In this document: positions 6,889 to 14,316 of the stretch, piece by piece
Layout of the letters: each line of letters starts with the position of its first letter
How positions within the stretch are numbered: position 1 is the first letter of the stretch
Assembly: GCA_028275005.1 (NCBI GenBank)
Contig: JAQCNN010000072.1
Span: forward strand, 1-21,021
Direction: 5' to 3'
DNA: 21,021 nucleotides
Origin: Salinirussus sp.
Lineage (GTDB): Archaea; Halobacteriota; Halobacteria; Halobacteriales; Haloarculaceae
Translations under genes and position numbers: made by a program
Notes under the pieces: model-generated
The model's input: the letters and a program-made list of their open reading frames with translations, nothing else
The model's database searches: none
What the model was told of the DNA's origin: nothing

Positions 6889-6913
6889 CGTCTGCTCCGG
6901 GGTCACGCGACGG

Positions 6914-6922
6914 AGGCTTTTA
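6914..6922 (+). promoter_or_regulatory. TATA-like box of the HD-domain gene
   Basis: GGCTTTTAC is centred about 30 nt upstream of the ATG at 6948. The cofD and HD promoters sit back to back in an 89-nt divergent spacer. Confidence 0.5.
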
Positions 6923-6947
6923 CCGGCGGACCACCCAACACCAGCTA

Positions 6948-8180
6948 ATGACGACGATCAAGGACAGCGTCCACGACCACATCGCGGTCGAGGGCGTCGC
7001 CCGGGACCTGCTGGAGACCCCGCCCGTCCAGCGGCTCCGGCATATCAGTCAGCTTGGGACCGTCGTCCTGGTCTACCCCTCCGCAAACCACACCCGCTTC
7101 GAGCACAGCCTCGGCGTCTACCACCTCGCCGACCGGGCGCTCGGCCACCTCGGGGTCGAGGGCCGCCAGGCCGAGCGCGTCCGTGCTGGGGCCCTCCTGC
7201 ACGACATTGGCCACGGCCCCTACAGCCACAACATCGAGGGGCTCATCCACCGTCACACCGGAAAGTACCACGACGACGTCGAGGGGCTCGTCGGGGAGGG
7301 TGCGGTCGCCCGTGTCCTCGCCGAGCACGGGCTCGACCCCGACCGGATCGCGGGGATCATCGCCGGTGACGGACAGTTCGGCCAGCTGGTCTCCGGCGAA
7401 CTCGACGTCGACCGGATGGACTACCTGGTCCGGGACGCCCACCACACCGGCGTCCCCTACGGAACCATCGACCACCAGCGACTGGTCCGGGAACTGCGTT
7501 TCGTCGACGGTGACCTCGTCCTCGACGAGGGGAACGTCCAGACCGCCGAGAGCCTGCTGCTCGCGCGAGCGTTGATGAACCCCACCGTCTACTCCCACCA
7601 CGTCGCCCGGATCGCGAAGGTGATGCTCCGGCGGGCGACCGAGCGACTGGTCGAGGGTGGTGTCGACCCCGGGCGGCTGCGCCGGATGGACGACCACGAC
7701 CTCCTGGTGGCCCTCCGGGGCCGGGAGGCGACCGCGGAGTACGCCCGCCGGCTCGACCAGCGTCGCCTCCACAAGCGGGCGGTCTGGGCCGAGATGGACG
7801 CCGCTCCCGAGGCGCTCCGGACGGCCGACTACGAGGCGGTCCGGGGCCTCGAGGCCGACATCGCGGACGAGGCCGGCGTCGAGCCCTCTCACGTGATCCT
7901 CGACGTCCCCCCGGAGCCGACGATGACGGAGTCCACCTCGCGGGTGCTGGTCAACGGCGAGGTCCGCCAGCTGAGCGACCAGTCGACACTCGTCGGCGCC
8001 CTTCGGGCGGCACAGCGCGACCAGTGGCGGCTGGGTGTGTACGCCCCTGCCGAGGAGAGTGAGCGGGTCGGCAACGCCGCCGTCCGCGCGTTGGGGCTGG
8101 ACCTGGACGGCTCCCGGGTGCGGGATGTCCGCTCCGGGATCAACACCACGCTCGACGACTTCCTGGAGGCCAACAGATGA
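6948..8180 (+). CDS. HD-domain phosphohydrolase (SAMHD1/dNTPase-like, COG1078 type)
   Basis: A 410-residue metal-dependent phosphohydrolase. The four metal ligands of the HD fold are visible: His53 in TRFEHSLGVYHLA, His85-Asp86 in ALLHDIGHGPYSHN, and Asp153 in SGELDVDRMDYLVRDAHHTG. The arrangement, including DVDRMDYLxRDAxxxG, matches the SAMHD1-like branch, whose members hydrolyse dNTPs to nucleoside and triphosphate. Substrate use by the archaeal members is not established from sequence. The start MTTIKDSVHDHIAVEG is typical, and no longer start is needed. Its last four bases overlap the ATG of the amidohydrolase (ATGA), so the two are co-translated; this pairing hints at a shared nucleotide or nucleoside salvage role. 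Confidence 0.9.
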   Translation: MTTIKDSVHDHIAVEGVARDLLETPPVQRLRHISQLGTVVLVYPSANHTRFEHSLGVYHLADRALGHLGVEGRQAERVRAGALLHDIGHGPYSHNIEGLIHRHTGKYHDDVEGLVGEGAVARVLAEHGLDPDRIAGIIAGDGQFGQLVSGELDVDRMDYLVRDAHHTGVPYGTIDHQRLVRELRFVDGDLVLDEGNVQTAESLLLARALMNPTVYSHHVARIAKVMLRRATERLVEGGVDPGRLRRMDDHDLLVALRGREATAEYARRLDQRRLHKRAVWAEMDAAPEALRTADYEAVRGLEADIADEAGVEPSHVILDVPPEPTMTESTSRVLVNGEVRQLSDQSTLVGALRAAQRDQWRLGVYAPAEESERVGNAAVRALGLDLDGSRVRDVRSGINTTLDDFLEANR

Positions 8181-9193
8181 TCCTCGAGGGGACGGCCCTC
8201 CGGGGGCCGGAGTTCGAGCCGGTCGACGCCCGCGTCACCGTCGAGGACGGCCGGGTGGCGGCCATCGAGGCGGTCGAGACACCCAGCGACGATATCATCC
8301 TCCCTGCCTTCGTCAACGCACACACCCACCTCGGCGACTCGATCGCAAAGGAGGCCGGCGAAGGGCTCTCCCTGGAGGAACTGGTTGCCCCGCCCGACGG
8401 GCTCAAACACCGGTTGCTGCGCGCGGCCGACCACGACGCGGTCGTCGCGGCGATTCGCCGGTCCCTGCAGTTCATGCAGACCGGTGGGACGACCGCCTGT
8501 ATCGAGTTTCGCGAGGGTGACGTCGAGGGTGTCGAGGCGGCCCGGGAGGCCGCCGCCGACCTCGCGGTCGACCCGGTCGTCCTCGGCCGGGGGTCGACCG
8601 CGGCGATGGAGGCCGCCGACGGCTTTGGCGCTAGCGGCGCCGAGGACGCCGACTTCACGCGTGAGCGCAATGCCACTGCCCGCGCCGACAAGCTGTTTGG
8701 GATCCACGCCGGCGAGGTCAGGGCCAGCGACATCAACCCTGCCATGGACCTCGAGCCCGACTTCCTGGTCCACATGGTCCACGCGGCGCCCCTCCACCTC
8801 GAGCGCGTCGCAGACAGCGGGACTCCGGTGGTCGTCTGCCCGCGCTCGAATCTCGTCACCGACGTCGGCACCCCGCCGGTCCGCGAACTCCTAGACCGGA
8901 CGACCGTCGCGCTGGGGACCGACAACGCCTTTCTGAACAGCCCGTCGATGTTCCGCGAGATGGCCTTTACCGCCAAGCTGTTCGACGTCACCAGCGCCGA
9001 GGTGCTCCGGATGGCCACCCGTAACGGCGCACACATCGCCGGGCTCGACGCCGGCCTCCTCGAGGAGGGGCGGCCGGCCGACCTACTGGTACTCGACGGT
9101 GACTCCGACAATCTCGCCGGCGTACAGGACATCCGGCGGGCGGTCGTCCGCCGGGCGGGCGTTCACGACGTCAAGCGGGTCATCCACGCCTGA
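8177..9193 (+). CDS. Amidohydrolase-superfamily protein (deaminase-like)
   Basis: A 338-residue protein with the amidohydrolase layout: a short N-terminal beta part, then the metal-binding NAHTHLGD (His49, His51), His177 in FGIHAGE, His202 in VHMVHAAP, and the catalytic Asp249 in ALGTDNAFLN. The C-terminal GRPADLLVLDGD closes the beta domain. The NAHxH...HxGE...GTDN pattern is that of cytosine/guanine/S-adenosylhomocysteine-type deaminases with one metal. The substrate cannot be named, and at 338 residues it is shorter than most characterised deaminases (usually 400 or more). The start overlaps the HD gene by 4 nt, and the next gene (birA) is convergent. Confidence 0.87.
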   Translation: MILEGTALRGPEFEPVDARVTVEDGRVAAIEAVETPSDDIILPAFVNAHTHLGDSIAKEAGEGLSLEELVAPPDGLKHRLLRAADHDAVVAAIRRSLQFMQTGGTTACIEFREGDVEGVEAAREAAADLAVDPVVLGRGSTAAMEAADGFGASGAEDADFTRERNATARADKLFGIHAGEVRASDINPAMDLEPDFLVHMVHAAPLHLERVADSGTPVVVCPRSNLVTDVGTPPVRELLDRTTVALGTDNAFLNSPSMFREMAFTAKLFDVTSAEVLRMATRNGAHIAGLDAGLLEEGRPADLLVLDGDSDNLAGVQDIRRAVVRRAGVHDVKRVIHA

Positions 9194-9355
9194 TAGTGAC
9201 TAGTGCAAGTCTTTACCGCCGTGACTATCCGTGTCGTCATAGGAGCCGCTGAATCCGCGTCATTCGGCACCCTCAACGAAACGATTCGCACCAATCACTA
9301 TGAGCCGTCCGGGCACCCCGGCCGACCCGCTCCGGTCTGGCCCGTGCCCGTCCCC

Positions 9356-10312
9356 TCAGACCGGCCGCAGGTGCTCACAGTCCCCCGCTGTGACCTCCTC
9401 GAGCCCCTCCCCCGTGTCGATGACGAGTGTCCCTGGAAACCGGACGTCGACGGCCTCCCCGACGACCTCGCCGCCCGGCGTCTCGACGCGGACCCGCTGG
9501 CCAAGGGTGCTCGCGTGTTCGCGCCAGGCGTCGACCACCCCCGCTAGCCCCTCGCGTAGCCCGTGGAACTCCTCGAGCAGCCGCTGGGTGAACAGCCGGC
9601 GGTCGACGTCACCGACCGTGGCGCGTATGCTCGTGGCCGGCTGCTCGCCCGGCAGCTCACCCGGGTCGACGTTGGCGTTCACGCCGACCCCGACGACGAG
9701 CCACGAGACCCGGTCGGCCTCCCCTTCCATCTCGGTGAGGATACCGGCGAGCTTCTGCTCGCGCGTCGACCCGTCGCCACCCTCTCCACCGGACACGAGG
9801 AGGTCGTTTGGCCACTTGATAGCGGCGTCGACACCGGCCTCCCGGGCTGCGCGGGTGGTGGCGACGGCGGCCGCCAGCGTGAACGCGGGGGCGTGTGCCG
9901 GCGGTACGTCCGGCCTGACCAGGATGGACAGCCAGACGCCGCCGGACGGGGAGGCCCACTCCCGGTTTAGCCGACCCTTGCCGCCGGTCTGGGCGTCCGC
10001 GAGCACGACCACGTCCGCCTCGCCCGCCGCCGCGAGCTCGCGTGCCCGGTCGTTCGTGCTCGGGACTGTGTCGTGGTACTCCACCTCGAAGGGTGCCTCG
10101 AGACCGTACTCGACGGCCGCACCGCCGAACTCGGGCACTTCCCGGAGCTCGTAACCGTCACCGGTGCTCGCGACCTCGAACCCCGCCTCCCGGAGCGTCT
10201 CGACCTGCTTCCAGACCGCCGCCCGCGAGACGCCCAGCCGGTCGGCGAGGGCCGGCCCCGTGACCGGCTCCTCTGCGAGCGCGTCGAGCACCTGATTGCG
10301 TGTGTCGTTCAT
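9356..10312 (-). CDS. birA: Biotin-[acetyl-CoA-carboxylase] ligase with HTH domain
   Basis: This 318-residue protein has an N-terminal winged helix (LADRLGVSRAAVWKQVETLR, residues about 22-41), the catalytic domain with the biotinyl-AMP loop (TGGKGRLNREWASPSGGVWL), KWPNDLLV and WLVVGVGVNANV, and a C-terminal beta domain. It activates biotin as biotinyl-AMP and attaches it to a lysine. The obvious target in this window is Lys580 of PccA. The HTH suggests it may also repress biotin-related genes, as in bacterial BirA. The start at 10312 (MNDTRNQVLDALAEEPVTG) is preferred over an upstream ATG because of the HTH alignment and a TATA-like box 27 nt upstream. It is divergent from the DUF3179 gene. 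Confidence 0.95.
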   Translation of the reverse strand: MNDTRNQVLDALAEEPVTGPALADRLGVSRAAVWKQVETLREAGFEVASTGDGYELREVPEFGGAAVEYGLEAPFEVEYHDTVPSTNDRARELAAAGEADVVVLADAQTGGKGRLNREWASPSGGVWLSILVRPDVPPAHAPAFTLAAAVATTRAAREAGVDAAIKWPNDLLVSGGEGGDGSTREQKLAGILTEMEGEADRVSWLVVGVGVNANVDPGELPGEQPATSIRATVGDVDRRLFTQRLLEEFHGLREGLAGVVDAWREHASTLGQRVRVETPGGEVVGEAVDVRFPGTLVIDTGEGLEEVTAGDCEHLRPV

Positions 10313-10334
10313 ACGGGTATCTCCACCCGAGTGG

Positions 10335-10345
10335 ATAAAAAACTG
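10335..10345 (-). promoter_or_regulatory. TATA-like box of birA with adjacent hairpin
   Basis: Minus-strand AGTTTTTTATC is centred about 27 nt upstream of the birA ATG. Between box and start lies TCCAC-CCGA-GTGGA (10322-10335), a 5-bp inverted repeat that could be an operator for BirA's own HTH. The repeat is short and could be chance. Confidence 0.45.
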
Positions 10346-10393
10346 GATGGGAGTCCGTCCAGGCGGTGTGTGCTGTCCCTGCACAGTCGGTCA

Positions 10394-10401
10394 ACGGTTA
10401 A
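10394..10401 (+). promoter_or_regulatory. TATA-like box of the DUF3179 gene
   Basis: ACGGTTAA is followed by the ATG at 10427, 26-33 nt downstream. This is the expected spacing for a leaderless mRNA, although the A/T core is short. Confidence 0.35.
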
Positions 10402-10426
10402 TCCGTGGCTGGCCGTACGGGGCGGT

Positions 10427-11497
10427 ATGCCACGACTCACGCGCCGCCGGACCCTGGCGTCGCTGGCGTCGCTCGGGGCGGCGGCGCTTGCGGGCTGTAC
10501 TACTGACGCGAACACGGGGGGTGGTGGCGGGACCGTGCCCGCCGCTGACGACCGGCTCCCGCTCCCGATAGAGCCGCCGGCCCTCCGTGATGCGGCGGTC
10601 TCCGGCGGCCCTGGTAAGGACGGGATCCCCTCTATCGACGAGCCCTCCTTCGTCGCCCCCGCCGAGGTCGACTTCCTCGCCGACGGCGACCCGGTCTTCG
10701 GTGTTGCTCGGGACGGCGTGACAAAGGCCTACCCACAGAGTATCCTCGCCCAACACGAGATCGTCAACGACGAACTCGCGGGCGACCCGGTTAGCGTGAC
10801 CTACTGCCCGCTAACCGGCACCGTGTTGGGCTTTGACCGCGGTGCGACGAGCTTTGGCGTGTCGGGCCGGCTCGTCAACGACAACCTCATTATGTACGAC
10901 CGGGCGACCGAGACGTGGTGGCCCCAGATACTGGCAACGGCGGTCCCCGGCCCCTGGAACGCGGAGCCGGAGACCCGCTCACTGCGCGAGTTCCGACTGG
11001 TCTGGACGACCTGGGAGCGGTGGCGCGGCCAGCACCCGGAGACACGGGTCCTCTCGCGGGACACCGGGAGCCCTCGTAACTACGCCCGCGACCCCTACGG
11101 CGACTACAACCCCCGCGAGGGCTACTACGCCGGCGGGGCGCCGCTCTTTCCGCCGCTACGAGAGGACGACCGCTACGGCCCCAAACGGGTGGTGATGGGT
11201 GCTCGCGCCCCCGAAGGTGCAGTTGCCTTTCTCAAAGACGGGCTCCGCGAGGCGGGGTTACTGAGCGGACAGCTGGGGGACGTGCCGGTCCTCGCGGTTC
11301 ACGACCCCCGCTACGACACCGGCTACGTCTACCGCAACCCCGATGAGCTGGCCTACGAGTCGGTCGACGAGGGGGTCGAGGGGCCGGCGGGTATCACTTA
11401 CGCGCCGGACCGGCTCCCGCTCGACCGGATTCACACCTTCGACGCGATGTGGTTCGCGTGGGCCGGCTTCTACCCGGAGACAGATGTCTACGAGTGA
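10427..11497 (+). CDS. DUF3179 domain-containing Tat lipoprotein
   Basis: A 356-residue exported protein of unknown function. The N-terminus carries a twin-arginine signal with lipobox (RRRTLASLASLGAAALAGC, lipidated Cys24), the usual haloarchaeal route to a membrane-anchored protein outside the cell. The DUF3179 body is recognisable from DGVTKAYPQSILAQHEIVND, DPVSVTYCPLTGTVLGFDRG, FGVSGRLVNDNLIMYDR, and TETWWPQ. The C-terminal half has a tract rich in aromatic and acidic residues (NYARDPYGDYNPREGYY). The frame is open further upstream, but the Met before the Tat motif is the sensible start. The downstream membrane-protein gene overlaps its end by 14 nt, so the two probably act together at the membrane. 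Confidence 0.88.
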   Translation: MPRLTRRRTLASLASLGAAALAGCTTDANTGGGGGTVPAADDRLPLPIEPPALRDAAVSGGPGKDGIPSIDEPSFVAPAEVDFLADGDPVFGVARDGVTKAYPQSILAQHEIVNDELAGDPVSVTYCPLTGTVLGFDRGATSFGVSGRLVNDNLIMYDRATETWWPQILATAVPGPWNAEPETRSLREFRLVWTTWERWRGQHPETRVLSRDTGSPRNYARDPYGDYNPREGYYAGGAPLFPPLREDDRYGPKRVVMGARAPEGAVAFLKDGLREAGLLSGQLGDVPVLAVHDPRYDTGYVYRNPDELAYESVDEGVEGPAGITYAPDRLPLDRIHTFDAMWFAWAGFYPETDVYE

Positions 11498-12167
11498 GGG
11501 GGGTGACAGCCCCGGCGAGGCCGGCGGCGGCCCGGACGGGACCGGGGACTCCGGCGGGCTCCGGACGACACTCACACGGACCCGGGCCGCGACCGCCCTG
11601 ACGCTGCGCCGTCGTGACAGCCTGTCGGTCGTCACCGGTGTGACGGTTATCTACCTGCTCGGCTACCTCTGGGCGGTCGGTGACCTCGCGCCCGGGTTCG
11701 GCGGCTACGGTCTGGTCCTGGCGGCGGACCCGCTCGGAGGGCTCCTCCGCACCACCTCGGGGCCGCTCTCGTTCGCACCGGTCGCGCTGGTCCGGGCCGG
11801 GCCACTCGCCTACGAGGCCTCCCTGAACACGCTCGTGGGGCTGGGGCTTGCGCTGCTGGTCGGGCTGAATCTCGGACTCACTTACCTGACGCGCAAGCAG
11901 CCCGCAGCCTGTGGGCTCCGCTCCTCGACGGGCGTGCTCGCCGGGGTGCCGGCGCTGCTCTCGGGGACCGCCTGCTGTGGCCCGGTTGTCCTGGTCGCAC
12001 TCGGGCTCCAGGCCTCCGGTGTCATCCTGACGGCCTTCCAGGTGCTCCTGCCCGCCGCCGTCCTCGTCCTAGTCGGGAGTCTCGTCGCCGTTGGCCGGCA
12101 GGTCCGGCCCGAGGCGATGGCCGCCGCGAGCGGGTCGGGTGCCCGGGGCTCCGATAACCGTGAGTGA
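11484..12167 (+). CDS. Membrane protein with a MerT-like Cys-Cys motif
   Basis: A 227-residue protein beginning MSTSEGGDSPGEAGGG; a cytoplasmic Gly/Ser-rich N-terminus of about 45 residues is followed by four or five hydrophobic segments (about 48-66, 95-105, 113-135, 150-172, 175-203). The segment SGTACCGPVVLVALGLQASG (Cys164-Cys165) resembles the vicinal cysteine pair and following residues in the first helix of mercury transporter MerT. Another Cys lies at 143 (AACGLR). This suggests metal binding or transport, or a thiol-redox role, but homology is not proven. The start at 11484 lies inside the end of the DUF3179 gene, in another frame, implying coupled translation. It converges on pccA with a six-base gap and no visible terminator. 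Confidence 0.78.
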   Translation: MSTSEGGDSPGEAGGGPDGTGDSGGLRTTLTRTRAATALTLRRRDSLSVVTGVTVIYLLGYLWAVGDLAPGFGGYGLVLAADPLGGLLRTTSGPLSFAPVALVRAGPLAYEASLNTLVGLGLALLVGLNLGLTYLTRKQPAACGLRSSTGVLAGVPALLSGTACCGPVVLVALGLQASGVILTAFQVLLPAAVLVLVGSLVAVGRQVRPEAMAAASGSGARGSDNRE

Positions 12168-12173
12168 GACCGG

Positions 12174-14018
12174 TCAGTCGATCACGACGAGGATGTCGCC
12201 CATGTCGACACTCTGGTCGGCGTCGACCGCCACCTCGGTGACGGTGCCGCCGGACTCGGCGACAATGTCGTTTTCCATCTTCATCGCCTCCAGGACGAGG
12301 AGGACGTCGCCGGGTGCCACCTCGTCGCCCTCGGCGACGTTCACGTCCAGTACGGTACCCTGCATCTCCGCGGTGACCTGCTGGCCGGCGGCGGTCGTCG
12401 AGGACCCGCCCCCGCCACCACTCGAATCCGGGCCCGCACGGTCGGGGCGCTGGCCGCCACCGCCGCCGGTGTCGACGTCGCCGATATCCAGTGCGGGCGC
12501 CCCGCGCTCCTCGAGTTCGACCTCGAAGCGTTTGCCGTTGACCTCGACGGTGAAGGTCCGCTCGGTGACCTCCTCGTCGTCGGCCGCCGCCTCGGTCTCG
12601 GTGCCCCAGCGCTGCTGGGCCTCCTCAATGCGCTCGGGGTCGAGTTCCTGGTCGAGGTATTTCGTGGTGTGGTGGCCGGCGACGAAGGGGTCGTCCTCGA
12701 GCATCAGCCGGTGGAACGGAATGATGGTGTGGATCCCCTCGATCTCGTATTCGCCCAGCGCACGCTTGCCGCGCTCGATGACCTCCTCACGACTTTCGCC
12801 GTCGACGATCAGCTTGGCGATCATCGAGTCGTAGTCGGTGACCAGGTCGTCACCCTGCCGGAGGGCGTCATCCATCCGCACGCCGACACCGCCTGGCGGG
12901 TCGTAGGTCTCCAGGGTCCCGCCCGTCGCGGGGGCGAAGTCGTCGGCGGCGTTCTCGGCGTTGATCCGGAACTCGATGGCGTGACCGTCGACCTCCACCT
13001 CGTCCTGGCTGAAGCTGACCGGCTCGTCCTGGGCGACCCGGAGCTGCCACTTGACGATGTCGATACCCGTGATCTGTTCGGTGACGCAGTGTTCGACCTG
13101 GATGCGGGTGTTGACCTCGAGGAAGTAGAAGTCCGCCTCCGCACCCAGCAACTCCCCGTCGTCGCGGTCGCGGTCCTCCACGAGGAACTCGACGGTGCCC
13201 GCGTTGTAGTAGTCGGCTGCCCGCACACCGCGGCGGGCGGCCTCGCCGATCTCTTCCCGGAGGTCGTCGGTGAGCGCGGGGGAGGGGCCTTCCTCGATGA
13301 CCTTCTGGTGGCGGCGCTGGAGCGAGCAGTCGCGTTCGCCCAGGTGGCGGACGTTGCCGTGGTGGTCGGCGAGGATCTGGACCTCGATGTGCCGGGGGTT
13401 CTCCAGGTACCGCTCCAGATACACCGAGTCGTTGTCGAAGTACGCCTCGCCCTCCCGCTGTGCGCTCTCGAGTTGGGCGGTGGCCTCCTCGGGGTCGCGG
13501 ACGACCTTCATCCCGCGGCCACCACCACCACCCTCGGCCTTGATGGCGACGGGCCAGCCGTTCTCCTCGCCGAACGCCTGGACCTCCTCGGGGTCGGTGA
13601 CGGGGTCGGTGGTGCCGGGGACGATCGGGACGTCCGCTTCCTGCATGATCTGCCGGGCCTGGGTCTTCTCGCCGAGGCGCTCCATGGCGTCGCTGGTCGG
13701 GCCGACCCAGGCGATCTCCGTCTCCTCGACCTTGCCGGCGAACTCGGCATTTTCGGCGAGAAAGCCGTAGCCGGGGTGGACCGCGTCGGCGTCGGCCTGG
13801 TGTGCGGCGTCGATGACGGCCTCGTGGTCGAGGTAGGAGTCGGCGGCGCGTGCCGGGCCGACGTTGTAGGCCTCGTCGGCGTAGCGGACGTGGCCGGAGT
13901 GTTTGTCAGCGTCGCTGTAGACGGCGACGGTGTCGATACCGAGTTCCTCGCAGGCTCGCATGACGCGGACCGCGATCTCCCCGCGGTTCGCCACGAGCAC
14001 TTTGTCGAAGTCAGTCAT
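12174..14018 (-). CDS. pccA: Propionyl/acetyl-CoA carboxylase alpha subunit (biotin carboxylase plus biotin carrier)
   Basis: A 614-residue fusion. The biotin carboxylase part runs from MTDFDKVLVANRGEIAVRVM through the ATP-grasp glycine loop KAEGGGGGRGMKVV and the catalytic EVNTRIQVEHCVTEQITGID to about residue 450. An acidic/Gly-rich linker follows (DIGDVDTGGGGG near 500-530). A biotinyl domain with VLEAMKMEND is last; Lys580 is the biotinylation site, to be served by BirA. The enzyme carboxylates biotin with ATP and bicarbonate, and PccB transfers the carboxyl to propionyl-CoA (or acetyl-CoA). The start overlaps pccX by 8 nt. It is the last gene of the pccB-pccX-pccA operon. Confidence 0.95.
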   Translation of the reverse strand: MTDFDKVLVANRGEIAVRVMRACEELGIDTVAVYSDADKHSGHVRYADEAYNVGPARAADSYLDHEAVIDAAHQADADAVHPGYGFLAENAEFAGKVEETEIAWVGPTSDAMERLGEKTQARQIMQEADVPIVPGTTDPVTDPEEVQAFGEENGWPVAIKAEGGGGGRGMKVVRDPEEATAQLESAQREGEAYFDNDSVYLERYLENPRHIEVQILADHHGNVRHLGERDCSLQRRHQKVIEEGPSPALTDDLREEIGEAARRGVRAADYYNAGTVEFLVEDRDRDDGELLGAEADFYFLEVNTRIQVEHCVTEQITGIDIVKWQLRVAQDEPVSFSQDEVEVDGHAIEFRINAENAADDFAPATGGTLETYDPPGGVGVRMDDALRQGDDLVTDYDSMIAKLIVDGESREEVIERGKRALGEYEIEGIHTIIPFHRLMLEDDPFVAGHHTTKYLDQELDPERIEEAQQRWGTETEAAADDEEVTERTFTVEVNGKRFEVELEERGAPALDIGDVDTGGGGGQRPDRAGPDSSGGGGGSSTTAAGQQVTAEMQGTVLDVNVAEGDEVAPGDVLLVLEAMKMENDIVAESGGTVTEVAVDADQSVDMGDILVVID

Positions 14019-14316
14019 GATTGGGTCCGTTGAGTCGTGCCGCAGCCGCCCATCTGTCGGTCGGTTCCGCCCCTGTCGTCCGCCCGGGTGCGCCGGTCAG
14101 CGCCTCCTGGCGGCCGGCAAAGGCCCAGCCCGTCGGCCCCCGGTCGTCGTCGGCCGCCGTCTCGGCGGCCGCGAGCGCCGCGGCCTGGCGGTCCTGGAGG
14201 TGAGCGCCGACAGCAACGGCGATTGCCGCCGCCTCCGCCGCTGTCGCGTCCGCCGGGAGTGACAGCGTGCCCCCGCCCGGCACCTCCACGGTCGGCTCAG
14301 AGTGGGATGTTGCCAT
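14011..14316 (-). CDS. pccX: Acyl-CoA carboxylase small (epsilon-like) subunit PccX
   Basis: A 101-residue protein, rich in Ala. The fold-defining acc_epsilon-like elements are weak, but the position is diagnostic: it lies between pccB and pccA, overlapping both (20 nt with pccB, 8 nt with pccA). In Haloferax mediterranei a small third subunit, PccX, is needed for propionyl-CoA carboxylase activity, and actinobacterial carboxylases have a comparable epsilon subunit. The N-terminus MATSHSEPTVEVPGGGTLSL is followed by an Ala-rich helix (TAAEAAAIAVAVGAHL). The C-terminal tail TDRWAAAARL resembles the Trp-containing ends of epsilon subunits. It presumably bridges the PccA and PccB complexes. Confidence 0.8.
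   Translation of the reverse strand: MATSHSEPTVEVPGGGTLSLPADATAAEAAAIAVAVGAHLQDRQAAALAAAETAADDDRGPTGWAFAGRQEALTGAPGRTTGAEPTDRWAAAARLNGPNHD

Noticed and set aside
5647..6948. 433-codon plus-strand open frame opposite cofD
   Set aside because: Antisense shadow of cofD; its end runs into the cofD-HD divergent promoter.
6945..7892. 315-codon minus-strand frame with acidic, Val-rich translation opposite the HD gene
   Set aside because: The composition looks plausible, but it is the mirror of a protein with complete HD catalytic motifs, and it has no motif of its own.
9194..9355. Small gene or RNA in the spacer between the amidohydrolase and birA
   Set aside because: There is a weak TATA-like CTTTA near 9212 but no start codon at the expected distance and no tRNA-like fold.
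12669..14033. 454-codon plus-strand frame opposite pccA
   Set aside because: Its Val/Asp/Leu-rich repeats simply mirror codon usage of pccA, which has unmistakable biotin carboxylase motifs.
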